This document shows positions 26,455 to 34,370 of a stretch of 64,000 bases of DNA, one piece after another. The notes under the pieces were generated by a model. That model searched no databases and was not told where the DNA came from. It was given only the letters and a program-made list of their open reading frames with translations. The translations under genes and the position numbers were made by a program. This DNA comes from Myxococcota bacterium (GTDB taxonomy: Bacteria; Myxococcota_A; UBA9160; UBA6930). The stretch covers positions 310,001 through 374,000 of the forward strand of contig JANQOX010000005.1 of assembly GCA_028285625.1 (NCBI GenBank), in the 5' to 3' direction. The stretch's first letter is position 1. Every line of letters starts with the position of its first letter.

Positions 26455-26812
26455 GACGGCCCTGGCAGGCTACGCACAGCGGGGCCTCGGGGTGGGCGGC
26501 CAGTCGGCGGGGGGCGATGGGATCGCCGCAGCTCGCGCAGTCTCCATAGTCGCCTTCGTCGAGGCGCCGGAGGGCGGCGTCGACCTGTTTGCGGCGCAGC
26601 CGTGCCGAGGCCCGATTGGCTGCGACCATGCTCTGCTGCTGAAGCGCGTCCATGCGCGACACGCGACCGATGGGCTGGTCGAGATCGACCGGCCGGGCCG
26701 CGTCGCTGCTGCTCGAGAGCATGGTGTCGAGCTGGTCGCGCAATGCGAGCAGCCGGCGGCGCTGGGTCTCCGGGTCGGGCGCGTCGCCGGTCGGCGGGTC
26801 TTCTCCGCTCAG
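26444..26812 (-). CDS. DksA/TraR-type C4 zinc-finger protein, probable CTG start
   Basis: 122-aa RNA-polymerase-secondary-channel type protein. A helical N-terminal arm (TQRRRLLALRDQLDTML; QQQSMVAANRASARLRRKQVDAALRRLDEGDYG) precedes the zinc finger CASCGDPIAPRRLAAHPEAPLCVACQ, with four cysteines spaced as in DksA. It lacks the strict DxxDxA tip in an obvious form, so a role in ppGpp response is uncertain. No ATG or GTG fits. CTG 26812 makes CTGA with the tesB stop, mirroring ATGA couplings elsewhere, with GGGAG about eight bases upstream. TTG within LALRDQL is an alternative that would shorten the protein. The stop lies within a tandem repeat. Confidence 0.8.
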   Translation of the reverse strand: MSGEDPPTGDAPDPETQRRRLLALRDQLDTMLSSSSDAARPVDLDQPIGRVSRMDALQQQSMVAANRASARLRRKQVDAALRRLDEGDYGDCASCGDPIAPRRLAAHPEAPLCVACQGRRER

Positions 26813-27657
26813 CCCGACGGCTCCCGCGCCACGCGAATCAGGCCCTCCTGCGCGACCGAAGCGATGCGCGCGCCGTCGCGGGTGTACATTCCGCCGAAGA
26901 TCAGTCCGCGTGCGGCGTGCGCCGCCGGGCTCTCGGATGCGTAGAGCACCCAGTCGTCGAGGTGCGGCACGCGATGGAGCCAGAGCGCGTGGTCGAGGCT
27001 GGCCGCGCGGCGCTTGCCCCAGCCGAGCCCGTGGGGCCGGGCTGCCGTCGAGAGCAGCGTACGGTCGCTCGCGTACACCAGGATCGCCGCGTGGACCAGC
27101 GGGTCTTCGGGCAGCGGCCCGCTCGGGCGAAACCAGACGCGCTTGCGCGGCGGCTGGGGTGCTCCGTGAGGGTCGTCGGGGTCGCACATGCGCACCTCGA
27201 CCGGCCCGTCGTGGCGCTGTTGGCTGGCATCGCCGAGCATCCGCGCGCGCTGGGCCTCCCAGTCGGGCAGGCCTTCGGGGTCGGGCGCCTCGGGCATCGG
27301 GTCCTGGTGCGAGATGCCCTCTTCGGGCCGCGCAAAGCTGGCCGAGAGATTGAAGATGGCCTCGCCTCCCTGCTCGGCGACCACGCGGCGGGTGGTGAAG
27401 CTGCGCCCGTCGCGAATGCGGTCGACCGTCAGCTGGATCGGGGCGTGCCGGCCGGGACGCAGGAAGTAGGCATGCAGCGAGTGCAGGCTGCCCTCGGAGA
27501 CGGTTCGGCCCGCGGCCATCACCGCCTGGGCCGCCACGAGCCCGCCGAACAGCCGCCCCTGCCCGGGCCCCGGGTCGCCCACGAAGGTGTCGGGCGAGTC
27601 GATCTCGAGCGACAGGCGTTGGAGCAGGCGGTCGAGCGGGGTCGCCGGGGAAGTCAT
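26809..27657 (-). CDS. tesB: Acyl-CoA thioesterase II
   Basis: 282-aa double-hotdog thioesterase that hydrolyses medium/long-chain acyl-CoA in the cytoplasm. The first hotdog has RLFGGLVAAQAVMAAGRTV and SLHAYFLRPGR; the second has ASLDHALWLHRVPHLDDWVLYASESPAAHAARGLIFGGMYTRDG. The catalytic trio of TesB (Asp in SLDHALW, a Thr/Ser and Gln in SVAQEGLIR) is present. Length is normal (E. coli TesB 286). It sits in a reverse-strand run asd-nfeD-tesB-dksA; a 12-base gap precedes it and its stop overlaps the DksA-like start. The link to fatty-acid turnover fits the other lipid genes in the window. Confidence 0.93.
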   Translation of the reverse strand: MTSPATPLDRLLQRLSLEIDSPDTFVGDPGPGQGRLFGGLVAAQAVMAAGRTVSEGSLHSLHAYFLRPGRHAPIQLTVDRIRDGRSFTTRRVVAEQGGEAIFNLSASFARPEEGISHQDPMPEAPDPEGLPDWEAQRARMLGDASQQRHDGPVEVRMCDPDDPHGAPQPPRKRVWFRPSGPLPEDPLVHAAILVYASDRTLLSTAARPHGLGWGKRRAASLDHALWLHRVPHLDDWVLYASESPAAHAARGLIFGGMYTRDGARIASVAQEGLIRVAREPSG

Positions 27658-27669
27658 CGGGCGCGGAGT

Positions 27670-28077
27670 CTAGCGGTGACGCTCGGGCGGCCCCGGTTCA
27701 CGGCCCGGCGCCGGCTCGACCCGGAGTGTGAGGCCCTCGACCTCGCACACCCGCACCGGGTCGCCCGTGGCCACCGCGTCGGCGCCGGAGGCGCGCTCGG
27801 CGCGCCACAGCTCGTGGCGAAGCCGCACGTAGCCGGCCGGCTCGAGGTCGTCCTGGGCGATGCCGACCGCATCGATCAGGTCCTTGGTGCCGCCGCGGTC
27901 GTGGGGCTCGTAGGCCACGCGCACCAGCGGAAACATCGCCACGTCCTTGAGGATCCAGACCGTCACGAGCGCGCCCACCACCCATGCGGGCACCCCCCAG
28001 TAGTAGTTGGCGGCCAGCCCACAGAGGGTCACGAGCGCGAGCTCGGGTAGCTGGAAGGCCGCGTATCGCGCGACCAC
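27670..28077 (-). CDS. NfeD-like membrane protein with OB domain, about 135 aa
   Basis: Two hydrophobic helices near the N-terminus (FQLPELALVTLCGLAANYYWGVP and VVGALVTVWILKDVAMFPLV, about 9-50) are followed by an OB-fold typical of NfeD C-termini (DAVGIAQDDLEPAGYVRLRHELWRAE, GDPVRVCEVEGLTLRVEP). Relatives work with membrane proteases or stomatins in envelope quality control, but no stomatin gene is adjacent. The start is uncertain: GTG 28077 is used here; the frame extends 5' to the asd stop with only a GTA there. It lies 26 bases after asd and 12 before tesB. Confidence 0.7.
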   Translation of the reverse strand: MVARYAAFQLPELALVTLCGLAANYYWGVPAWVVGALVTVWILKDVAMFPLVRVAYEPHDRGGTKDLIDAVGIAQDDLEPAGYVRLRHELWRAERASGADAVATGDPVRVCEVEGLTLRVEPAPGREPGPPERHR

Positions 28078-28103
28078 CCGCCACGAGGGGCGCGATCGCT
28101 CGG

Positions 28104-29129
28104 TTACTTGAGCCCCCGGCGGATCATCTCTTCGGCGATCTGGATGGCGTTGGTGGCGGCGCCCTTGCGCAGGTTGTCGGACACCTGCCACAGCCACAGC
28201 CGGTCGCTTCCCAGGTCGCGGCGCACGCGACCCACCAGCACCTCGTCGCGGCCTTCGACGTGGCGGGCCGTCGGGAACACGTTGGCCTGCGGATCGTCCA
28301 TGACCTCGACGCCGGGGAAGGCGGCGAGCGCGGCTCGCGCATCCTCGGGCGAGAGCGGTCGTTCGGTCTCGACCAGCATGGTGGCCGAGTGCCCGACGGG
28401 CACCGGCACCCGCACGCAGGTCATCGAGACGTCGACGTCCGGCAGCGGCATGATCTTGCGCGTCTCGTGGAGGAGCTTCACCTCCTCCGTGCTGTAGCCG
28501 CTCTCCAGGAAGCTCTCGCAGAGCGGAAGCGCGTTGTCGGCGATGGGCTCCGGGTAGAAGTCGGTCGTGGGCGCGTCACCCCGGGCGAGCTCCTGCTTCT
28601 GGCGCGCCAGCTCTTCGAGACCCGGCTTGCCCGAACCGCTCACCGCCTGAAGCGTGGTGACCACGACGCTGCGCACGCCCGCGGCCCGGCGAATGGGCTC
28701 GAGCGCCATCACGAAGCCGATGGTCGTGCAGTTCGGGCACGACACGATGCCCCGGTGCTTCTCGAGGTCGTCGGGGTTGATCTCCGGGACGACGAGCGGC
28801 ACCTGATCGTCGAGCCGCCAGGTGCTCGACTTGTCGATGGCGACGCCTCCGCGCTTGGCGACCTCGGGCGCGAGGGTCTTGGAGAGGCTGCCGGTGGCGG
28901 CGAAGAACGCGAAGTCGACCCCCTCGAAGGCGTCCGGTGTGGCCTCGGCCACCGGGACGTCGCGGCCTGCGAACGAAACCGTGGTACCGGCCGAGCGCTG
29001 GCTGGCGAGGGGTCGCAGCTCGCCCACCGGAAAGTCGCGCTCGGCGAGCAGCCGCAGCACCACCTCGCCCACGGCGCCAGTCGCGCCGACGACCGCGACG
29101 GTTCGCTTGCGATCGTTGGGCTGGGGCAT
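28104..29129 (-). CDS. asd: Aspartate-semialdehyde dehydrogenase
   Basis: Second step of the aspartate pathway (Lys, Met, Thr, diaminopimelate): reduces aspartyl-phosphate with NADPH. 341 aa. N-terminal Rossmann motif VAVVGATGAVGEVVL (11-25), catalytic cysteine in SCPNCTTIGFVMAL (about 129-135), substrate-binding NLRKGAATNAIQIAE near the C-terminus and LLHETRKIMPLPDVDVSMTCVRVPVPVGHS with the catalytic His. It heads the reverse-strand run leading to nfeD, tesB and dksA. No riboswitch-like fold or clear promoter is obvious in the 128 bases between it and the divergent end of the dipeptidase gene. Confidence 0.96.
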   Translation of the reverse strand: MPQPNDRKRTVAVVGATGAVGEVVLRLLAERDFPVGELRPLASQRSAGTTVSFAGRDVPVAEATPDAFEGVDFAFFAATGSLSKTLAPEVAKRGGVAIDKSSTWRLDDQVPLVVPEINPDDLEKHRGIVSCPNCTTIGFVMALEPIRRAAGVRSVVVTTLQAVSGSGKPGLEELARQKQELARGDAPTTDFYPEPIADNALPLCESFLESGYSTEEVKLLHETRKIMPLPDVDVSMTCVRVPVPVGHSATMLVETERPLSPEDARAALAAFPGVEVMDDPQANVFPTARHVEGRDEVLVGRVRRDLGSDRLWLWQVSDNLRKGAATNAIQIAEEMIRRGLK

Positions 29130-29257
29130 GGCGTTCTCCTCGGCGTGGACGCCCGCATTGGCGGGACTCGGGGTGGGGGCGCGCGCGGCGCAGTCGAAAG
29201 AGAGTCCCGAGCCAGGCTGGGAACGTCAAGCCGCGCCCTCATCAGGCCGGCGGCGCC

Positions 29258-30454
29258 TCAGCCCAGCTCGAGGCCTGCCCGCCGATTGCGCTCGTCCCAG
29301 TAGCGCCGGACGGCCCCCGGCCGGCGGTCCGGCCCGGGCCCATCGACGGCGGCCTGCCACGACTGCAGTTGCCGGTCGGCTTCGGCGAATGCGTCGGCCG
29401 GGTCGGGTGGTTGCGCGAGCCAGCGCTCCTCGAGCGCGTCGCGCTCCTTGGCGTAGCGCGGGAGCATCCGCTGGGGGTCGCGCAGCACGCGGCGGTGGAG
29501 GGCCTCGTGTCGCCACCAGAGGCTCTCCGGGTCGGCCCGGTCGTCGGGGACCGGGCCCAGGTCGAGGGGTCGGTCCACGGCCACCGGCTTGAACAGCGAC
29601 GTGCAGGGGGCGGCCGTCGCGGTGGCCAGATGCCTGCAGCCGTCCGGGCGAAGCTCCGAGACCAGCGATGCCGTGGTCTGGGAGGCGGCCAGACGACCCC
29701 CGGCATGAACGCACGGTGCGGCCATGGCGCCGTTGTGCCAGGCATAGGCGGGCTCGTGACTGCGCCCCGGCCCGTGGTCGCGGAGCAGGGCGATCATGTC
29801 GCCGAGGCCGAGAGCCCGCTCGGCCCGTCGCGTGCTGCAGGCGCGTCGAGCGGCCGCCTGGGCGACGCGCGTCTTCAGCCGGTCGCCGTGCTCGGTGGCG
29901 AAGGGCTCGATGGTGAGGCCATTCGAGATGCTGCGGGCGCCGGCGGTCACGTGCTCGATCGCGTGCTCGGGCCCGGCGGTCTCGAGTACGTAGGCGCAGC
30001 CCGGGTCGGCGACGAGGAACGAGGAGTGGTAGCGGAAGCCCTCGTGCTCGTGGCCGCAGCGCCCGCCCTGGGGGTGGCGCGCGATCAGCCCGACGAGGGT
30101 CTCGACCGCCTCCTTCGCCGTGGCGGCCCGCTCGAGGGCCAGACGCAACAGGTCCATCCCGGTGAGCCCCGTGCGCGGGACGGCGTGCCGGGTGAAGACG
30201 GCCTCGTTGCCGATCACGACGCCGTGCTCGTTGGCGCCCATCTCGGCGCCCCACATCCAGAAGGGCCTCGAGAGCAGCACGGCGTGGGTCTCGCGCGCCT
30301 GCGGAATCGTGATCCACGTGCAGCGCAGCTCGGCACCGTCGGGGTGTCGGGCGCGCGGCTGCCAGTCGAGCAGCTGGGCCTCGTTCGGGTCGCGGTCGGA
30401 GTTCTTGGCGAAGAGCACCCGGTCCGGCAGCACCACGACGGCGGTGTCACACAT
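29258..30454 (-). CDS. Secernin/C69-type Ntn-hydrolase (dipeptidase-like)
   Basis: 398 aa. The protein starts MCDTAVVV, so removal of Met exposes Cys2, the N-terminal nucleophile expected in peptidase family C69. The following LFAKNSDRDPNEAQ is the signature of secernin/dipeptidase-A proteins, and GNEAVFTRHAVPRTGLTGMDLLRLALERA matches the secernin pattern closely. A Trp-rich HNGAMAAPCVHAGG segment also occurs. There is no signal peptide, so it acts in the cytoplasm; the peptide or amide substrate is unknown. Eleven bases separate it from the DsbA-like gene, so DUF1992, DsbA-like and C69 genes form one operon. Confidence 0.88.
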   Translation of the reverse strand: MCDTAVVVLPDRVLFAKNSDRDPNEAQLLDWQPRARHPDGAELRCTWITIPQARETHAVLLSRPFWMWGAEMGANEHGVVIGNEAVFTRHAVPRTGLTGMDLLRLALERAATAKEAVETLVGLIARHPQGGRCGHEHEGFRYHSSFLVADPGCAYVLETAGPEHAIEHVTAGARSISNGLTIEPFATEHGDRLKTRVAQAAARRACSTRRAERALGLGDMIALLRDHGPGRSHEPAYAWHNGAMAAPCVHAGGRLAASQTTASLVSELRPDGCRHLATATAAPCTSLFKPVAVDRPLDLGPVPDDRADPESLWWRHEALHRRVLRDPQRMLPRYAKERDALEERWLAQPPDPADAFAEADRQLQSWQAAVDGPGPDRRPGAVRRYWDERNRRAGLELG

Positions 30455-30465
30455 GCCGGTTCGCC

Positions 30466-31065
30466 TCAGGCTCCGGCCAGCGCCCGGCGGACCAGTGGCA
30501 GGCGGTCGTTGCCGAAGTACATGTCGTCGGCGCCCACGAACATCGTGGGAGAACCGAAGCCGCCCCGAGCGACCAGCTCGGCGGTGTTCCGCCGCAGGCG
30601 ATCCTTGATCTCGGGCTGCTCGAGCTGGGTCGCGAAGTCGGCGCCGAGGCCCACACCCCGGGCCAGCTCGGTCAGGACCGCCGGGTCGGCGATGTCGCGA
30701 TCTTCGCCCCAGTAGGCGTCGAATACCGCGCGGGCGTAGGGGGGCAGGTGCCCCTCGTCCTGGGCCACCAGGGCCCCGCGCATGGCCCGGACGCTGTTGA
30801 TCGGAAAGCGTGTGGGCCAGCCGATGCGAAGCCCGTAGGCCCGGGCCCAGTCCTGCAGGTCCTTGGCGTGGTAGCGGGCCTTGGGGGGGCAGGGGTTGGC
30901 CCGCTGCTCGTAGACCGTGGCATTCACCTCGTTGAAGACGCCGCCCACCAGGATCGGCCGCCACACCAGCTCGGCGCCGGCCTCCCGGGCGACGTCTTCG
31001 ATCTCGTGGAATGCCAGGTAGGTCCAGGGGCTGCCGCAGTCGAAGAAGAACTCGAGACGCTTCAC
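30466..31065 (-). CDS. DsbA-family/GST-kappa protein (2-hydroxychromene-2-carboxylate isomerase-like)
   Basis: 199-aa thioredoxin-fold protein. It begins KRLEFFFDCGSPWTYLAFHEIEDVAREAGAELVWRPILVGGVFNEVN, the GST-kappa/HCCA-isomerase pattern in which SPW replaces the CxxC redox pair. The glutathione-binding Ser is in GSPWTYLA. The closing GGFGSPTMFVGADDMYFGNDRLPLVRRAL is the cis-Pro and last helix. Known relatives isomerise naphthalene-degradation intermediates or bind glutathione. GTG 31065 overlaps the DUF1992 stop (GTGA). No aromatic-degradation partner genes are nearby, so a more general role is likely. Confidence 0.87.
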   Translation of the reverse strand: MKRLEFFFDCGSPWTYLAFHEIEDVAREAGAELVWRPILVGGVFNEVNATVYEQRANPCPPKARYHAKDLQDWARAYGLRIGWPTRFPINSVRAMRGALVAQDEGHLPPYARAVFDAYWGEDRDIADPAVLTELARGVGLGADFATQLEQPEIKDRLRRNTAELVARGGFGSPTMFVGADDMYFGNDRLPLVRRALAGA

Positions 31066-31478
31066 GCGGGCTCGCCTCGCCGACGTCGCTCGGCCCGCCA
31101 CTCCTCCAGCCGGGCCTCGACGTCGAGCAGGGGCTGCCGGGTCGGCGGGCCCGTATGGGCGCCCGCGTTGATCCGGCCGATCTCGCGGTTCAGCTCTTCG
31201 AGCATCTCGCGCACGGTCTGCTCGCCGGGCACCTCCGAGAGCCCCGCCAGGATCTGCTCGACCTTGTGGCGGATCTCGAGGGCCGGCGGAAGCACGTTCA
31301 CGTTCTCGCGTGCGACGAGCTTCTTGGCCCACCAGTAGGGATCGCTGGCGGTCTCGAGGTCCCGGAGGGGCTCTCCGGTCCCCGGCAGGTCGTCGAACAG
31401 GCCGTCCTGCTCGGCCTTGCGGACCTGGGCCTCGATCCAGTCGCCGTGAGCGATTCCGGGCGGTTTGCGAGGGGGTAT
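31062..31478 (-). CDS. DUF1992 (DnaJC28-type) protein, probable ATA start
   Basis: 138-aa protein with the DUF1992 pattern seen in DnaJC28: DWIEAQVRKAEQDGLFDDLPGTGEPL near the start, then NVNVLPPALEIRHKVEQI and a coiled helix. Function unknown. The only start that keeps the conserved opening is ATA 31478, placed six bases after a strong GGAGGAG. No ATG, GTG or TTG lies in frame between it and DWIEAQ, and the next ATG/GTG (31301 region) would delete half the domain. Either AUA initiation or a sequence change has removed the usual start. It leads the DUF1992-DsbA-C69 operon. Confidence 0.75.
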   Translation of the reverse strand: MPPRKPPGIAHGDWIEAQVRKAEQDGLFDDLPGTGEPLRDLETASDPYWWAKKLVARENVNVLPPALEIRHKVEQILAGLSEVPGEQTVREMLEELNREIGRINAGAHTGPPTRQPLLDVEARLEEWRAERRRRGEPA

Positions 31479-31610
31479 GGCGTCTCCTCCGGGCGGACGG
31501 TGCGCGGCCTTCAGGGTACCGGACGGTCTGCCGACGGGATTCCCGGGCCCTGGACCGGGTTGCTGCCAGGGCGGCGGCAGCGGTCGGGAGGGCCTTCGGC
31601 CAGGGCCGGG

Positions 31611-31640
31611 TTGACTCTCGCTCGGGCCGCAGTGTAAGGT
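31611..31640 (+). promoter_or_regulatory. Promoter of the 58-codon gene
   Basis: TTGACT (31611-31616) and TAAGGT (31635-31640) are 18 bases apart, a good sigma-70 match. It lies 80 bases before ATG 31721. The rest of 31479-31610 shows no gene or clear structure. Confidence 0.55.
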
Positions 31641-31720
31641 GCCGCCAGTTCAGGGCCGGCTCGGCCCGACGCAGCGCCAGGGCGGCGCTGCCCAGGAATC
31701 CAGCGGAGGAAGCTCGAGAG

Positions 31721-31897
31721 ATGATTCTCGCCGTGTGCAACACCGCCCCCACGTGGGCCGACGCCGACGACTGCGCAGCCGTGCGCGTGCGTGTCGTGGC
31801 GACCGGCACCAATCCCGTGGGCAGTGTCGGCGTGTGCGTGCAGCGAGTGGCCAAGTTCGGCGATCACGCGTCGACGGGCCAAGTCCCAGCACCCTAG
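31721..31897 (+). CDS. Orphan 58-aa cysteine-containing protein
   Basis: Not recognised. It starts MILAVCNTAPTWADADDC and ends STGQVPAP, with three cysteines (positions 6, 18 and 38) and alternating-hydrophobic stretches (VRVRVVATG, VGSVGVCVQRV) that suggest beta strands. No signal peptide or membrane helix is obvious. GGAGGA lies ten bases before the ATG, a sigma-70 promoter lies 80 bases upstream and a perfect terminator starts 23 bases after the stop. So this small gene has all parts of its own transcription unit. It precedes the ABC exporter and DUF1854 genes but is separated from them by the terminator. Metal binding or a disulfide-linked peptide are possible; nothing proves either. Confidence 0.55.
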   Translation: MILAVCNTAPTWADADDCAAVRVRVVATGTNPVGSVGVCVQRVAKFGDHASTGQVPAP

Positions 31898-31919
31898 AAG
31901 GTTCCAATCCGTCTTCTCG

Positions 31920-31960
31920 ACGGCCTTCCGGGTGCAAACCCGGAAGGCCGTTTCGTTTTT
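31920..31960 (+). terminator. Intrinsic terminator after the 58-codon gene
   Basis: Perfect 14-bp stem ACGGCCTTCCGGGT/ACCCGGAAGGCCGT with a GCAA tetraloop, followed by TTCGTTTTT. It is the strongest terminator in the window and isolates the small gene from the ABC transporter gene at 32031. Confidence 0.85.
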
Positions 31961-32030
31961 CCGGGCCCCGATCGAATCCGCCCGACTTCGGGCAAGCCCG
32001 CGTCCCTCGGGACGCAACGGAAAGCGAACC

Positions 32031-34370
32031 ATGACGATCGCAGCCACCCTCGACGCATCAGAGAGGCGCAGCCTCGAGACCGACCGGCGTGTCCTGGAGC
32101 GGTACACCGACCAGCCGGCGCAGATGCCCGACGAGCTGCGGCGCGGCATCGAGCGGCGCATGGACGGCGACGCGGTGCAGCTCTACGCGCTCGCCGACCT
32201 CGACGCCTCGCTTCGCCTGTCGGAGACATGGCTCGCGCTCGGCGAGCGGCACGTGGCCGTGGCCCACCCTCGGCCCGGACGTTCGGAGATCCGCGTCTTC
32301 GCGCGTGATCGCATCCAAGACGTCCGCCTCGAGCCGGGGCTGTCGTCGAACAGCCTGCTGGTCCTGGGTCCGGACGACGAGCCGTTGCTTGCGCGCCTGC
32401 GCTTCAGCCACCGGCAGCGTCGGGCCATGGAGAACATCCAGTTCGTGCTCGAACAGGCGCTGGCGGGACAGACCGTGGCGCGTGCCGATGCCGACCAGGT
32501 GTATGCCGAGTCGGTGGCGGCGCCGGTGCGCGAGGCCCAGGCGCTGGTGGCGGGCAACGACATGGCGGTGCTCTGGCGGCTGCTCACGTATCTGGCTCCC
32601 TACAAGGGCCAGGTCGCGTTCGGCATGGTTTCGGCCGCGCTGCTCACGGCGCTCACGCTGGTGCCTCCGTATCTCACGGGCTTCCTGATCGACGAGGTGA
32701 TCGGGCCCGTGCAGGACGGCAGCAAGTCGCTCGCCGACGTGCAGGGGATCGCCTGGTGGTCGGTCGCGGCGATCGCCGCCACCTACACCCTTCGCCAGGC
32801 CTGCGCCTGGGCGCGGTTGCGGTGGATGGCGATCCTGGGCGAGCACGTGGCGCGCGACCTGCGCACGGAGATCTACGCACATCTCCAGCGCTTGTCGTTG
32901 TCGTTCTACTCGCGCAAGAAGACCGGCAGCCTGATCACGCGGGTCACGTCCGACACCGACCGGCTCTGGGAGTTCCTTGCGCTGGGGGTGATCGACGTGT
33001 CGCTCTCGGTGGTGATGCTGCTCGGGCTCTCGGCGGTGCTCATCCACCTGGACTGGAAGCTCGGCCTCGTGATGACGGCACCGCTTCCGTTCCTGTGCCT
33101 GTGGGTCTTCTTCCATGGGCGTCGCATGAACCAGCTCTTCCTGCGCGCATGGCGCAAGTGGTCGTCGCTCACCGACGTCGTGTCGGACACGATCCCGGGC
33201 ATGCGCGTGGTGAAGGCCTTCAACCAGGAGGGCCGCGAGCGCGAGCGCTTCGTGGGACGGAACACGTCGGTCACCACCGAGTTCAACCGCATCCACGACG
33301 TCTGGACCAGCTTCTGGCCGGCCATGATGCTGGTGGTGCGCGGTCTCGTGGTCGTGGTGTGGGTGCTGGCGGTGCCGCGGCTGCTGGGCGCCGACAGCGA
33401 GCTGGGTCAGACGCTCAGCTCAGGCACCTTCGTGGCTTTCCTGATGTACCTGGTGCTGTTCATCGCCCCGATCGAGATCATCGGGCAGATGGCGCGCATC
33501 ATGAACCGCGCCACCAGCTCGGCCCACCGCATCTTCGAGGTGCTCGACACCGAGCCGCAGGTGGTGGACCCGCCCGACGCGGTCCGCTTGTCGCCGGTCT
33601 CGGGGAGCGTGTCGTTCGAGAACGTGTGCTTCGGCTACGACGGCGTACGCCAGGTGATCAAGAACATGTCGTTCGAGGTCGCACCGGGCGAGGTGATCGG
33701 GCTCGTCGGGCCTTCGGGCGGCGGCAAGACCACGGTGACCAACCTGATCGCGCGCTTCTACGACGTGACGGGTGGGACCTTGCGCATCGATGGGGTGGAC
33801 ATTCGCGAGCTCGACTCGGGGCACTACCGGGACCAGCTCGGGATCGTCCTTCAGGACCCGTATCTCTTCCACGGCACCGTGGTCGAGAACATCCGCTACG
33901 GCAACCCGCAGGCGTCGTTCGACGACGTGGTGGGTGCGGCCATGGCGGCCAATGCGCACGACTTCCTGTGCAAGCTGCCCAACGGCTACGAGACGATGGT
34001 CGGCGAGCGCGGGCACACGTTGTCGGGCGGGGAGCGTCAGCGCATCTCGATCGCGCGGGCGATCCTGCACGACCCGCGGATCCTGATCCTCGACGAGGCC
34101 ACCAGCTCGGTGGACACCGAGACGGAGTACAAGATCCAGGAGGCGCTCGACCGGCTCACCGCCGGGCGAACGGTCTTCGCGATCGCGCACCGTCTCAGCA
34201 CGCTGCGGCGCGCCGACCGCATCCTGGTGGTGGAGGACGGACAGTTGGTGGAGCAGGGCACCCACGCCGAGCTCCTCGCGCTCGAGAACGGCACCTACCG
34301 GCGGCTCTGTCAGCTCCAGCTCGAGCTGAGCGGCCGGGAGGGTGAACCCATGACGGAGGTTCTGGCATGA
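32031..34370 (+). CDS. ABC exporter (fused TMD-NBD) with N-terminal extension, 779 aa
   Basis: Half-size ABC exporter with an unusual N-terminal domain of about 170 residues (the first helix of the TMD starts near WRLLTYLAPYKGQVAFGMV, about 182). Six transmembrane helices span about 180-480. The NBD has Walker A GPSGGGKTT (about 560), LSGGERQ signature (about 664), Walker B ILILDEATS and switch His in AIAHRLS. Its stop overlaps a DUF1854 gene (ATGA). As I recall, ABC proteins of this type next to DUF1854 are annotated as cyanophycin-metabolism-associated; the N-terminal extension resembles DUF1854-linked versions. No cyanophycin synthetase gene is in the window, so the substrate is open. Confidence 0.88.
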   Translation: MTIAATLDASERRSLETDRRVLERYTDQPAQMPDELRRGIERRMDGDAVQLYALADLDASLRLSETWLALGERHVAVAHPRPGRSEIRVFARDRIQDVRLEPGLSSNSLLVLGPDDEPLLARLRFSHRQRRAMENIQFVLEQALAGQTVARADADQVYAESVAAPVREAQALVAGNDMAVLWRLLTYLAPYKGQVAFGMVSAALLTALTLVPPYLTGFLIDEVIGPVQDGSKSLADVQGIAWWSVAAIAATYTLRQACAWARLRWMAILGEHVARDLRTEIYAHLQRLSLSFYSRKKTGSLITRVTSDTDRLWEFLALGVIDVSLSVVMLLGLSAVLIHLDWKLGLVMTAPLPFLCLWVFFHGRRMNQLFLRAWRKWSSLTDVVSDTIPGMRVVKAFNQEGRERERFVGRNTSVTTEFNRIHDVWTSFWPAMMLVVRGLVVVVWVLAVPRLLGADSELGQTLSSGTFVAFLMYLVLFIAPIEIIGQMARIMNRATSSAHRIFEVLDTEPQVVDPPDAVRLSPVSGSVSFENVCFGYDGVRQVIKNMSFEVAPGEVIGLVGPSGGGKTTVTNLIARFYDVTGGTLRIDGVDIRELDSGHYRDQLGIVLQDPYLFHGTVVENIRYGNPQASFDDVVGAAMAANAHDFLCKLPNGYETMVGERGHTLSGGERQRISIARAILHDPRILILDEATSSVDTETEYKIQEALDRLTAGRTVFAIAHRLSTLRRADRILVVEDGQLVEQGTHAELLALENGTYRRLCQLQLELSGREGEPMTEVLA

